From: Phoebastria nigripes
Lineage: Eukaryota; Chordata; Aves; Procellariiformes; Diomedeidae
Assembly (NCBI GenBank): GCA_035582835.1
Contig: JAYKAV010002519.1
Coordinates: 1 to 64,000 of the forward strand
Length of the DNA stretch: 64,000 nucleotides
Direction: 5' to 3'
Shown here piece by piece: positions 23,801 through 37,700 of this stretch. Below the pieces are notes generated by a model. That model was not told the origin of the DNA. It saw only the letters and a list, made by a program, of their open reading frames with translations, and made no database searches. A program made the position numbers and the translations under genes. The stretch's first letter is position 1. Each line of letters begins with the position of its first letter.

Positions 23801-25500
23801 TCTGCCCTTGGTCCTGTTGGAAGGTGGGTTTAGAACTTCAGTACTCGGGTGTTCAGAAACTTTCTAATTCCTGCCCAGAGGTATTAATAATCAATGCATT
23901 CGTATTTGTTCTTAAGAGACCTTCACCTTCCTGCTCTTCTCCCTTTACTCCCCTGGACAAGATGCAGACATCAATCAGGTTATCTCTCAGCCTTTATACT
24001 GCTAGATTTGAGTAGAAGCCAAAGCTTTTTTTGTATGCTTTTGTATGGCAAACTCCCTGCTTATCCTTTTCTGAACCACTTTCACTTTGAATTCATGTTC
24101 TTTGAACATCTGGGTTCAAACCTTCCATGGGATTTTGGATCAGGTCTCCCTTTTCTCAGTTGAATGGCACCCTTTTTTTTTTCTTTTTTCTTCTTCACTG
24201 TTAGCAGAATTTTCTGATGATTCATCAGGGAGTTGTTGCCTTTTTCATGGTACTTAGCATTGAGAACAACTAGGCATCTAATGATCAAATCAAAGCACTT
24301 TCTATCTTTATCTATAGTTTACTTTTTTGTGGATTAAGCAGTTGCTACCTGCACTGTGGAACTACTGTGCCTGATGCTGAGCTTGTTAAGTCTCAGGTAA
24401 CAAGTAGTTCAAAATTTGGGATGAGTTCCAGCTAGCTGTGCTGAAGATAGCCCTGTACATAGCTTAATTCCTTGACACAAATGAAGAACTAACAATTTAC
24501 CTTCAGCACAAGAGAAAAAAGACTAACTTTAAGCCATAAGAAATTTTGCTTGGCATTTTGACATTAAATCACAATATACTTTTATAAATCATTAACTTAG
24601 TCTTTATAACCTAGTCATTTGAACAATTTTGCATCCCAAGGGCAAGATATTGCTCTTTGAATTTAGTTCTTTGTGCTTGAAAGGACAGGTTCTCCGATGC
24701 TGAAGACAGTGAAAATGTTATTGTTCAGAATGCAATGAGGTTAAGACCACAGGTCTAAGGTTCATTGTCCCACTTCTTCAGTCATTCACATTAGTGACAG
24801 ATGAGAGCAAAACATGAATCAACAACAGAGGTAGTGTGCTTTTCCTTCGGCTTTGCATTCCAGTTACAGGTACATTACAAGGTAGAATGGTGGATGTACT
24901 CACCATATACATTTGCATGTATGCATTTGTGTGCATACCCATATGTATATTAATTTAAAGTTTACATGAGGCTGGTGAGGTTCTGTGCAGAGGATGAGGT
25001 AGGAGTCTTCCCCATTTTATCTCACCTGCAGATGAAGTACGCTATTCCCAAGGCTTGTCTTGTGAACCTTGTCACCTCTACTAGGCGATGTTTGCCCTGG
25101 TTACTTCCTGTTAAATCCAGCTTTTATGACCCCGTACTGTATTTTGTTTTCTCCCATTTCTAGAAGTTTGTTCAGCTAAAGTGCTGTACTTATTTTATTC
25201 ATAGCCTTCACTTAAATAAGTAACCTTCCGTTTCTCTTTGTGCAGAGGTAATGATCGATCATTTTCCTTCTCAAAATAGAGCTTGTTGCCTGGTGTTTCT
25301 TATCAAATCTGCTGAAAACCTTTCCTAGCACAAAGAGTCTCCAATTGCAAAATGCCCTGCCTGACATCATTAACAAGAGTAACCAAGCTGAAGATTTATT
25401 TTTTTGTAGGAAGCTTGCCAAATGCAGAAACTTAAAGAAGGAAAAGTGAGGTCAGAGAAAAGCTGTGTAAAGTCCTCTGGAAAGCTGAAAATTAGTAGGT
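20898..25500. other. Unique noncoding DNA
   Basis: No repeat family is recognised. T/G-rich tracts occur at about 22230-22286. A 10-bp inverted repeat (22111-22120 with 22145-22154) is present. Open frames up to 112 codons (22481-22819 minus) are unsupported. One exon-like segment at 21578-21708 is described separately. Confidence 0.5.
21578..21708 (+). other. Exon-like open segment (lead only)
   Basis: The 131-base segment follows a pyrimidine-rich acceptor (CTTCTCTCCTACAG, AG at 21576-21577) and ends at ATAG|GTAACC (GT at 21709). One frame stays open throughout, with peptide pieces DELVQISDSSKELQLKIK and AAVCVSDEPI, and runs on to TGA at 21718-21720. I do not recognise a family. An open frame of this length is not rare by chance. 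Confidence 0.15.
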
Positions 25501-28500
25501 CAGATTATTGAGTTTTGTTACAACTCTTTTGCCCACTAAGGTGTGTTGTGGGATCCTTCAGTCCACCTCTTTCATATGGCCTCCTTCACTGTCAGATAGA
25601 GAAATGGACATGAATTCCCTTTTGCTGGAGCTCTTTCAGGGTCAAACCATAGACCTCTGTTTCCTCTCACGCGTAAAGAAAATAGCTTCCACCTTAACAT
25701 TGCTCTGGCAGGATAGCAAGATGCTGGTCACCAACTCCTTGTCTCCCAGCAACAGCTGGATGGGGACAGCCTTCAGCGTGTTGGAGCTGGACCTCTTGTG
25801 CAGGAGTAAGTAACTCCCAGGAACTACAACTGAAATGAAGGAGAAAATGTCCTCCACATATTTAACATTTGCCAGAGTGCATCCTTAGAGCGGTCATAGT
25901 GAGAAAATAAAATTACCCACCTGGCACAACAGTAGTCATAATGAAATACGTTTTAGCAGGCAGTGAAGAAATAAAATGAGGTGGGAAAGAAACTCAGAAT
26001 TCGTGATATCACACTTCAAAGGAATGGTAAAAAGACATTAAAAATGGTATAGAATTTAATGACTTCCAAAATACTGGAGAGTGATTAATTGACTGGGTGG
26101 TGAGCTACTGGCTTGGATGAGCACATTAATCACTGCAGCGGCATGTCTGTCACACACTCCTTTCAGTGCTTTGCACTTCCTTTTTATGTCTAGAGATGCA
26201 GGACTGCTAGACAACCATTGATAAAATGCCATCTGCGAGGGGAAAACAAAACTGAACAACTCATCACTGCCCAGTTCACTCTGCAGGAAAAGCCTTTGCC
26301 TCAGGGTTTGCAGAAGGCCTGAGTTTTCTCGTCTTGGTGCAGAGGACAACAGAGCACTCCTGTCCCTTTCTGGCTTGGCTTTGCGGTCTCTTTCCTGCCT
26401 CCCCTCTGAGGGGGTATCGGCCTGGCCCTGCTCACACCACAGCAAGGGCTGGAGAAGGAGTGGGAGAATGATGGCTGCTTTTGGACGGGGAAATTCCCTT
26501 ATTGCTTGTGTGAAATTACTGAGTGATGCTGAAGAGAGGAGGAGGCTAAATAATCTGTGCTTATAGGTGAGGACTGCGAGCCCAAGAGACATATGGGTAG
26601 ACAGTCATTTGTGCAGGGAATAATTACTTACATGGAAAAGATCTACAGAGAAGGAGTCTAAAAACCTAGATCTTGTCCCCAGAGCTTCTCAGATTTGACA
26701 ACACAGTGTTATTTAGTGACACTTTTCATTTTTGGAAGAAAACAAAAGTTTCGTACTATGCATATGTTCTAGCAAGGGATTAGATGTCAGGATACTTGAG
26801 TCTTCCTAAATGTGCTAATAACATACACAATTTCAGAAGTCTTAACAAACTTAGTCTCTATATTCCTCTGTTGTGCTGCCTGGAAAGTGAATATAACAAC
26901 TCTTCCCTTAGACAATCTATCACAGTCCCCGTTCAGGCAAATCCACTTCTGGAGTCAGAGGGATACTCTACTTAATTAAGGACTGTCAGCTTCTGGCCAT
27001 AAGATGCTGGTATAAGCAATCCATGTGTATTAAAAAATGTTCTGGATGAGCCAAACAAAAGTATTTAGCTTTGTAATCCTAAATAGTATGATTTCCCAGA
27101 TGGAATTTTCCTAATTGAGCTTGTGATTACCATTCATACCATCCAGGTCCCTGCTTCCCAGCTGGGATGACTGAATGCAGCTCAGGGAAAATATGAAATC
27201 GTTTCAAAGATGGGCGAAGGTAAATTAAGTATTTTTCATCCAAATATGGCAGTAACCAAAGAGAGCCAGTTGTACTTTGTGCTTTATATAAGCCATATTT
27301 TGCATGTTGGATCTGTCAGAGTGGTATCTATGCAGCAGAAGGTTAGACTAGAGACAAATGGTCAGAAAAAGCACAGAGAGGGTTTGCCTCTCTGGCAGGC
27401 ACAGGTTAAAAACTCCAGTTAACACTTTATTATTTCAAAAGGCATGTACATGTCAGTTTGCTAGATTTGGGGATGACTATCCATTATTCATAGTCCTCTG
27501 ATGGAGAGATGGTAACTGGAGACGAGGCCAAGAGAGGAGCCTCAGATCCAGATCTGGGTTCAGATTCCAGCCTGCTCCCAGCCTCACTGCAGCTACATGC
27601 TGGAAGTATGGCTTGGACCTCATTGAATTGTGAGAAACTCCAGCCTTTCAGCAATAATTAGTTGTGTGATGTTCACAAAAAAAACAACCAACCAACCAAA
27701 CAAATCTGTTCTCATGCAAATGCTGCCAGTAACAGAAACTAGCAGAAGAGAAATCTGAGACCTATCACATGTGTTGTACAGTTCCTTCCTAGTCAAATGC
27801 CTTTCAGTTTGCTTGAAGTTTTTGCAGCTGTTAAGTGCAAAATTGTACAGGAATGGAACGTAAGCTTGATGTAGCAGGAGTAATTTGAAAGGCTGGGAAA
27901 AGAAGTAATAAAAGTCTTTCGATGGTTCTGTAGGAGGTATTGCATGGGAGCATAACTTCTGATTAAATGAGAATGGTTTTTATTTGTTTTCTTGTTTACT
28001 GAAGGTTCAATAATATTCAAAGCTGGATCCAGCTGCAGGACTGTTTAGATCTTGTGTCATGTAACTGTGACTACTAGGGTGCTTTACCTCTTTCTTTCTT
28101 GCTCTACCACACATAATCTGCGCTTGAATGTTTTTTAGGTCACCCAACTAAATGGTTATGAAAGCTATAAAGGAGGTGAACAGGCTTTTTATTCCTTACT
28201 TGAAATGCTTGCCATTCCCATCTGAAGTCAGATGAAACAGTATTGCATACAGATCAGTGAGAATCTAGCTATCTCTAGGGAAGTGAGTGGAAATATCCTT
28301 GCTAAAAATTTCAGCTACAGACATGCTCATTTTTGCTAACATTTGGTCTCTGCAAACAAACATTTACTACATTTATAATTTCTTTATAAAAATGTTGATG
28401 GACAAGAAACAGAGTTGTCACTGTTTCAGATATGTTTCCTGGACTAGGTAAAAATAAGACTATTACCATAAATAAAAATGACACACTGATTTCCTATGAT

Positions 28501-31149
28501 TCATGGGTCAACTAACTCAGTCATGTGGATTTGTTAACTATCTGGTATTCACAGAAAAGTCTGCAAGTTTCTGCAGCTTCTAAATCAGCTGCATATGTGA
28601 CATTGCCAAGTAAGCAGATACCAATGATTTAATTAGAAACTTCCAAAGTCACTGCAGCTTTATCTAAAGATCAGATGAATGGGCAATGAAATCACACCCC
28701 CTATAAAAATACAACAAGGAGGACAACCATGTCAAAATCACAAGAACCTTCACCAGATCTATTTAATCTAGTCTCTAGCACTGCGTATCACAGAGAAAGC
28801 CATAGGTAACCAGCACCATGTGAGAGAGGAGTCCTTTAAAACCACATTTGTCCTCTTCTTGAATTCTAATAATTATAACTGGGCTGATACAACATTTTAA
28901 ACATTGTGCAACTCTATTTTTCTTGTTTGTAAAAATGACAGCATGACCTGACTATGACCTATGAGCTAGATGTGTTCATTAAAAGTATCCCATTTCCTGC
29001 TTGAAATCTCAATCTTTCAGTCAGAGAACAGAATAAATATGAGTAAAATAATCATTCCTTCAATATAAATAATGGATCACAAATTTGTGAAAGAAATGGA
29101 GGGATTGCTTGAAAACTCTTTACCCAGACTGTTTATCAAACAGTTGTAGATTATATNATAGAGAAATTGGGAAAAATCTGTAAATAATATATTAAACAAA
29201 AAGTAGCTAAATATAATTTCTATGGAACAACTCCAGCATCTCTTCATAAAANGTTAATGTGGCTACAGTTCTATTGATCAGATGCAAGATCTGGAGAGGT
29301 CAAACCACAAGGCTCATCTCTTTGATATTTGCCTTTTATCATAGCTGACTCTTTCAGATTCATGTCTTCTCTGACAATAAAAAGAAAAATCTGTTTAGTA
29401 AAGTTGGTAACTGTGTGAAAGCTTCCATTACCAACCAAATATAACACAACAATACAACATGCCTAAGCATTAAAGTGCCAGAAACATCATATCACACTGA
29501 TGATGCAGCTTGATGGGCACTTACAATACAGTAGGTTATTTAAAGCCATGTTATCCACATTACAGAAATATAAAGTGATGTACAAAGCACTTCAAAAACA
29601 TTTTAAAGACTCCAGTGTTTGGAAAAAGAACTATTACATTGTTGTTAATCTACCTGAAAGTCTGAACGGAAGAAGGGTCCTCTTGCAATGTGATGTTGTA
29701 CTACAAGTTGGGTGATGTGAATATTCCTTGGAAAATAGGAAGTTNAAGCATGATCTCGGATCAGTTATGATTCTGTCATGAGAGTGCTATGCACCTATCT
29801 GCTTAAGCAGGATTCTCCATATCATGTTGGAATAAAAGACTAATTATCTACTGTAATGTAAATGAAGCATGAACTTTTTGAAAAGATTGATAATCACATC
29901 ACACAGGCTATATTTTGGAAGTAACAGTTTTCCATTTATTTTAGTCATCCATCATATGTTCAGTAAATTCATCTGCCACCGGAGGAGAGATATTGCAGGT
30001 GCAGTGCATAACCATCTGTACAGGCTGATCAAATATTAAGGGCTGGGGGTTTGTAGGGTTTATCTTCTTGTCCATATTTGTCCTGTCCTGACTGAAACTT
30101 TCTCATTACAGGTACAGGATATCACTATCTCAGTCACTGTTAGTAGTAAACGAAATACATTCACACATCTTNCAGGATCATTTTGATGAAATTTTTGTTG
30201 TAGTGAATTTACTGTCCATTTTCTTCACAGTGCCAGTATTGCCATGAACACTCACTTTAGATGGATGTTAAAGAAGAGTTTTTATTTCAATCAGCACTTG
30301 TNTTTGACCCTGCCCTGGGACACCCAGACCCAGTGGCCTTTCAGGTGGGTCCTTTGCTCTCTTCCCTACTTTTCCATAGGTGAGCTTCCATAGCATTCAA
30401 CAAGTATCTGAGGAAGAATTTTGCTCTTACATTAGCTCTAAAATACTTCAGTGGTTTTTTTTTACTAATCCTCAAATGTATGTTTGCATCATAAATGAGC
30501 TGAGTCAGAGCACTGGGCTGTGCTCTGCCACGTCTGTTACGATGTGCCACTACACACCGATGTGCCCTGAGAAGATTGGTGACAAACCTTTGCAGGTATT
30601 TACACTGTGATTGTGCAGTCCCTGGTTTATTTTGTTACTGCTCTGCAGCACAGTCACTTGATGTTTTCCACACACACTGCTGCTGTTGTTGCAATGAACA
30701 ATTTGCTGACTGAGCTCAAAAATCAGTCTGGTGGTGGAAGAAAAGGAGGTGCTGAAAAACATTGTCACTCTTATCAAGCTGGGGGTATGGCCAAGAGGCA
30801 GCTGCGAGGGGGTGTGTTATATTGCATTCCCTTGCTTTTTCTCAGTGGTTCCTGGGAACTCCCCAATTGGTGTTGCCAGCCCTTTTAGCAATTAGTAACA
30901 TGTTTGATCCTATTATATCCTGCATAGCTGTAGGCAGGCTAATTTTCAGCTGCCTGCTAACAGTATCCCGGGTCTCACAGGCTCGAGCAGGTTTCTCAGA
31001 CTCCAGGCTGCACGCTGGAGCTTGGCAATAGCCGAACTATCCCACTGCAATCTGCTCAGGCTCACTAGCTCCAGCAGGCATCTTGCTGTCAATCTGAAAC
31101 AAAATATAGCCTTTGAACTGCCACTTGGAGTGTCCCAATACACATTTTA
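25501..31149. other. Unique noncoding DNA
   Basis: No transposon is recognised over 5.6 kb. The longest open frame, 26056-26592 (minus, 178 codons), has no domain and overlaps nothing conserved that I can identify. An AACC-type short repeat lies at about 27678-27705. Undetermined bases occur at 29157, 29252, 29745, 30172 and 30302. A segment with a strong splice donor near 25806 is listed separately. Confidence 0.5.
25640..25805 (+). other. Exon-like open segment with strong donor (lead only)
   Basis: A possible acceptor CTCTTTCAG precedes 25640. GTAAGT at 25806-25811 is a near-ideal donor. One frame is open throughout and includes LVTNSLSPSNSWMGTAFSVL, which I cannot place in a family. The acceptor tract is short, so this is weak evidence. 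Confidence 0.15.
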
Positions 31150-31795
31150 ATTCTTCCAAATGCAAAGTCATTCAGCTAGGAGCAAAACAGAGTGCTTGTG
31201 GTAATGGGCAGAGGGGTTGCATCCTAGAAAGCTGCGAGTCAAGAGAATTTAGGCACTAAATAGCTGAATCTGAAGTGACACTTAGAAGGCTAAAATAATT
31301 CTTAAGGAGTATCAAGAAAAATAGAGAAGCATTGCCATGTCTGAAAATAGCATTAGAGATACCATTATCAGAATGCTGTGTTGGAGACTTTCTTTTCATT
31401 CTTTAAAAAGCTGCTGAAAAATTGATGAAAGGCAAAGAAAAGAACTACAAGAGTTTTGAATGTTGTAGAACACCTTGTTCTGACAAGGTGTTTCTTGTTT
31501 ATCCAGGAAAAGTTAACAGGTGATAAAAATATCTATGCAGGGAAGAGATTTTTAACTGCTGACAGTAAGGAGAGACAATGTAATCAAAAGGTCACATGTT
31601 AAAGTTCTTTATGTTCAGAATAGACAGAAACCTAAATATTGAGAAAAAGAAGCAAAAACTGTGGTGAAATCTAAAATTTTTGAAATTAAGAATCAACATT
31701 CACATCTAATAAAGATGCTTAGTTCAAGGCACACAGTTTAAGAATCAGTTGATAGAATTATGCAGCTGGTGCTAACTAAATATTCATAATTACTG
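31150..31795 (+). mobile_element. Ancient CR1 relic, ORF2 C-terminal part and 3' end
   Basis: The order of blocks follows the end of a turtle-type CR1: CAAATGCAAAGTCATTCAGCTAGGA, TTGAAAATTGATG-like 'gctgaaaaattgatgaaaggc', GAACTACAAGAGTTTTGAATG, ATCTATGCAGGGAAGAGATTTTTAA, AATAGACAGAAACC, GAAATCTAAAATTTTTGAAATTAAGAATC and finally GCTAACTAAATATTCATAATTACTG, the position of the 'agactagatgatcataatgg' 3' end. All frames are broken. A 10-bp perfect hairpin (31469-31492) lies inside. Identification rests on block order rather than high identity. Confidence 0.6.
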
Positions 31796-34700
31796 TATAA
31801 AAGATGTGTGGTTCAATAGCAGGAAAGCCCCAGAGAGCTGNAGAAAATCCAAAGATGAAAAACACCAGACACTTCTCTTACAATGGCCATCCTATTCCAC
31901 TGATCTCCATGAGGCTGTGCCTTTAGTTTGCCTTCAGTTAAAACAGCCAGAGTATCTGATTAGCTTTGCTCTCTTCTCTTCTAAGAGCCATCAATTTCTT
32001 TCTGACAGCAACACAGATTCACCATTTTACTAAGGTTTTTCCATGGAAATGAAATGCTAGTTAGACTATGCACTGCAATATCCCACAGTTGATGGAGATA
32101 GGGATGATCTGTCAGGATACATAAACATCGACGTGCAGTGCAACAGTCTAAAGACAAAATCAAGGTTGTGGTCAGAATCGCATTTGAAATCACCAATTAA
32201 ATGAAAAAAACCTGAAGATTGGAAGCATAATATGTATTTCTGTGAACCTGCTTATTGTTCCGTTTACCCTCAATTAAAGAAACAGTAAAAACCCAAAAAT
32301 ATAGATCAAAGGGATTCACTTGGTTGGGATATCAACCCAACCGTCGATCCAGAGTATAGAATAAGACTTGAAGAGGGTTAGAAGGAGGGGGTGTTAAATA
32401 GATGGTGGGGTCACCAACACAAACATGTGTTCCCATTTTGCTTATATGCTAGGTCATCAGATTCAGGAAGCCTGTCATATACAGATTTATTCTAGGAAGT
32501 GTTCAAAGACATGTGCTGGATTTTTTCACATTAGTGCTATGGTAAGCAAAGCTCAGTTTTTATACAAAGCCCAAGCTAACTGACTTTTCAAAGCAAACAG
32601 CAGGTTATCTAATACCTCTGAAAAATATTCAATGCACTATTTCAGTATCTGTAACATAGATACCATGCAGTGATTTGGACTGTCATGATGCTGTCAATCT
32701 TTGAAATATTATCTGCATGTATAAAACAAGAAGAAAACAAGCTAAACAATTCTACTAGTTCTTTTTAGATGCATTGCTGCAAGGGTTCTTAACAAAACCC
32801 CCAGCAATTTTGCTTTTACTTGTGCTCAGCAAAACCTAAAAATATTTCTTAGAACACTGTCAAATAAATTTCCTTACAAAGGAAACCCTCGATTAAACAG
32901 TATGTTGGCTAGTAAGGCAATTATGTGAAATCAATCAAGGGCCAGAGAAATAGCTGCTTCATTGTTAGAAAACTTCTAAAACATACGTTTTCTGAAAAAT
33001 GCCAAAAGAATTGTGGTGTGACAGTTATTGGGATGGGATGTGCTAGGGGCAGAGCTAGAACTTCTACCAGTGAGAAATATTGGAGATCTGGAATGAGCGT
33101 CTAATAAGATCTATAGTAGAGCTTCAGATCTCAGATCTCTTCTTCTGCAGAGNAAGAGGAATCATGAAAAACATTTTCTAGCAAAATTAGTTGAACAACC
33201 TTTCCAACCTTTACAGTCAAATTTCACTTTAAATTCGAAATTTCTGAGTAAATGTTAAACTTTGCCTAATTATAGACTGGTTTGTGGAGAGAGGGTGAGG
33301 TAGCATGCACTGGCAAACTATTCAGTAAATGGTAAATACTGAAAAAAATACAAAAAATACTTGTTGGCAAACTGCTCAGTACTATTTAGTATAGATGAGC
33401 CTGGTCTGCCCAGCATATGAATGTACAGCTTGGGGCTTCGAAGCCTGTCCAGCAGGCAGTGTTTGTGGGTTGCATGGGTGTCCTTGGAGCACTGTCTCAT
33501 GGCTCAATGCCTCTTGCTCTGAGCTATTCTGCTTTGCAAGGACAACCGTAATTTAGTGCCAAATGATACTTATTTTTGCACATCAGGATAGGATAGCTAA
33601 AATAAATAGTGCCTTGCATTGTACGTAATCATGCTGAAGTCAGTGTTGTTGTCTACGGAGTAAGTTACTACTCAGCGTAAATAAGAATTTCAGTTTTGTC
33701 ATAATAAAACAATCAACTTTTGATGAATAGTAACAAGAATTCAAAATGCTTGACCTGAAGTCTAGACNAACCAAACATTTGTGTTCAACCTGGAAAATAT
33801 CAAAGCAGATCTGGCTTTGATAATTTGAATACTATTGATACTGACATGTTGAAACAGCAACTTAACAGCTCTTACTTCCTGGGAAACCCTGTGCTATAGA
33901 ATCATAAATAAGACCCTATATTTTTACAAAGAATGTTATCCAGAGAATGGGGATGACATCTCACAATGCATAGATGCAAACGAGTCCAATTAATAAGCAG
34001 GTGACCAAAGTCAAAGGTCCCTGAAATGGGGACAATGCAGCGCTGCTAAATTCGATACATTTATCAAACTGTCTCACAGAAGTACTGTTAATCTAAATGT
34101 GTCTGGTTTAAAGCGCTGGTAATTTATTTGGCTGTTTCATCACTTGTGAAGTTTGTGCCATTAGTATTTAATCATCTTAGATTCATAATCATCCTCCCTT
34201 CCTGCAATATACCTCAAGGACAATAAAGTCCTGCAGTTTTGTCTTTGTGCTTCCTTTTCCCCTTCAGTCTTGACTGGTGAAGAAGCATTTTAAAGATACT
34301 GAGTGGTGCACTCTGCAAGGCTGTACCTTTTAGCATTGTAAGGACATTTTCACTCGTAAAGGCAGAACTTTTTTTAGTTGCACATCATTATGTTTTCTTT
34401 ATTTTTCTCCTGTAGGTCTCTCTAAGTTGATCCTGGGAGCAATGCCTACTGAAATTCACACCAAAGGCACACCAGATAATACATATTTGGGTATTAAATA
34501 TTTTAGATTCTCTAGGCAGTACCTTTATGCTGGTTCTTTGAAATGTCAGTGCAGATTAAATCAATCAGCTTGTGTTCTTTTGGAAGAGAGGTGTCTGCAT
34601 GGGACTTACTGATGACCTCAGGAAAGAGCATTAGTGTGCAGGAGGAAAAAGAGGAAAGATAAGCAGGTTCCCAGAAACCAGCTGGGAAAATGTACTGAGC

Positions 34701-37700
34701 CATTCTGAACTGTGGGTCCTATTGGTACTGAATGCTTGACTGTCTGAAAAGGAAAGCACAAATGATTTTGTGATAGAGTAAGCCACATGCACAGGTTGAG
34801 GATGAGAAGGGATACAATCCTCCCTTCGTCTGAGCTCCCAGAGAGCTATCTACAGAATGGAGAACACAGATCAGAGGCAGTCCCTTTTTTGCAAGGCCCT
34901 CCAGCTGTGTCAACACATGTAAATATGTTCATTTTGAGAATATTCATATTACATTTTCAATTCCCCCCTATAGCAAAAACCTATTTTTTAGGGGAAAAGA
35001 AAATCCAGAGGGAAACCTAGGGGAATAGAAGTGCATTTGGGAATATGTTGTCGTGATGCCAGGACACCAGTAGAAGAAGGACTGTGCAGAGAGAAGCAGT
35101 TTCCATAAGTAGTTCATGCCACAAATGGTAGATGTATCTCACCTGTATCAAAACTCTTGGACATGTCCCAGAATGTTAAAATGAACTTTAGTTATGGGAA
35201 CTTTACTTTGACTTAATAGACTCTAAATTGCTTCTTGTTTCACTTACAGTTCTCNGTAACAGAGAAGACTTAAGCTATTTTTTCCTGCACCTCTACTGAA
35301 AATGAGGATTTAAGTCAGAAACCTCAGTGTTATTGAAAGTGACTCACTGACATTGTATTAGCTTTACACCACTGTCAGGCGCACTGTTAAGAATCAACTG
35401 GTAAGACTCCTAACGTAGATTTTAAGATAATCTTACATAGCATACTTTTAAAGAAACATTCATTTTTTTTTCCCTAAAATGTCCCAGATACTAGGAGAAG
35501 GGTGAATCATTTGAGCAGAGCCAATCTGAAGTTGAAAGTGGGAACTGAAGGAATGTAAACCACTACTATTACCAAAAAGGGTGAGGAAGCATACCAGCGT
35601 TATTAGGTGTCAGATAAGATCCTATTTGATGCTTTAAGACTCCTGTAAGTGTTCTTCATCTATACAGACATTTAACTCCTGATTCAAGGAGAAATCTCAA
35701 GCTTCACAAGTTTCAGAATATTGATGTGAAAAATTAACCTGCTCATATTTTAGCTATTCTTTTCAGCAGAACAGGTAGACTGCGTATAAAGAACAGGGCC
35801 AGAACCTTCTGTGCACTGTGGATCCAATAAACTAATTTAGCAGTGAAAATAGCTTGAGAAACAGCTATTTCTTACCAGCTGGGAGGTCTCCTCCTCTGAA
35901 TAAGTTCCTAGAAGTGTGGAGGAGGCATACCAAACTCCCCCATCTTCATACTGTATTGTCCAAGTAAAAAAAGATTTACTGTCCCACTTGCTGCACCAGC
36001 TTGTAGTGATTGATACCAGCCAATACAATTCAGATATTTTCATTCTGAACAGTGATTAAAATGTGCAAGCTTTGCAAATAATATCTGATAGCTGCTGCTT
36101 CTACTAAGAAAAACTCATGTTTCACTTCAGCCTACGTTCTAGAGGATGTTTAGGTCCAGATTTATAAAGGTTATTTAGACACATCTATGGTAATGAAAAA
36201 CTTACAAAAATGCACAGCTGCCCAAATTCTATTGAAGAACATCACCAAAAGAGCTACCAAATTGCTCAGACAATATCACAGTTAATGGCCTTTCACTGTT
36301 AGATATGTTATTGCTTATTTTCCTCTTTGTGTTGAGTGAATTTTACTTATTTGGAAAAGAAAAATACTGGCACTTCTGTCTGGATTCACTGTTTTTCAAG
36401 ACATGTCTTCTATGTGTTGCTCAATACACAGGTAGCTTACACATATTGCATGTTTCCATTTGAGGTAGTGAGATCCTTTTCCGAGAGTGTGCCCAAAGGC
36501 ACAGATCATCTGACCCATCTTGATACGACTAAGCATGAAGCATAACCATTTTAGTCTCTGTATGCAGTCAACAACAACAACAAAAGTTTCTCTAGAGAGC
36601 AATTTAATCTCAGAAGCTGCAATTGACCCTCTAGAAGAGCCATTCTCACCGTTGACTAGATAGGGAGTCTGGAGTGACTAGACTTCATATAGGAACTTAA
36701 GGATCTTGAATTTAGTTTCTTTATGCATCTCTAGGGAGCTAGGCACCTGTTTTAAGTGCTTTGTTGTGGGAATACACAGAAGAATATGCTCAATTGATTT
36801 CCTGCACTGTGCCCCAGGTGCAAGCGAGCACCTGAATCTTAGTCTCTTGTCAGCTTGAAATGTTAAGTTTTGGGACAGAAAATTTAAGATGTGACCTATA
36901 ATGCAGTACAGCTCACNAAACTTGTACTGAAAAAACAGATAAAACCATACTGTTACAAAGCAAAGATACAGATTGCCTTGAAAAAACGTTTGGTGCCATA
37001 GATACAATTATAGATTAATTAATTTTATTGCCTTTCTAATGTAAAAATAAATTAATATATAAACAAATTCTTCCTACCTCAGAATTTTTATGTATCTGAA
37101 TGCATACTTGCAATGCATTTGAGAAGACAGATCAGATTACTCTTAATCACTCCTTCTTCATCAAGATCGTTTAATTGGATAAAATCACTCTCATTCATTC
37201 TACAATGTTTCTGAAATTAAACAGTTCATAAACTGATGCATAACAATCTCAGTGAAATTCACAACTGATTATTGGCCTGTGTCAATATATCAGGAGATAT
37301 ATTTGTCACTTCATTTTCAGCAAAGTTATCAAAACATATTATGTTTTAACTATTTACACCATGGCAATATGTGGTATCAAGCAATGTTATTCACATATTT
37401 TGTACATATTTTTTGCTGAAGTAATCTAGCTTTCTAAATGTAGGAGAGATTTTTGGCTTCCTTTGTAATGTTCTTGACCCTCCATTGGTGAAAATACATG
37501 TATTTTCATTTTCATTGACATATTTACCCTGTGTTATATCAGAATCACCTTTGGCCCTAAATCCTTTGAAGGAAGCNTCTGTCTCTTACTAAAAGGGTTT
37601 CTTGAATGATGATATGTTTGAGATTACAAGGTAATCTCAGATCTTCTGTTAGTCAGAAGAATATCTTGTTATCATTAAGAGTTTGTACTACAAGAAGATG

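Noticed and set aside
26056..26592. 178-codon open frame on the minus strand
   Set aside because: No domain, signal peptide or splice context; mixed low-complexity serine/leucine content; likely chance.
27540..27620. Possible MIR-like start (GGGTTCAGATTCCAGCC)
   Set aside because: Only one short block matches; the following MIR blocks are absent.
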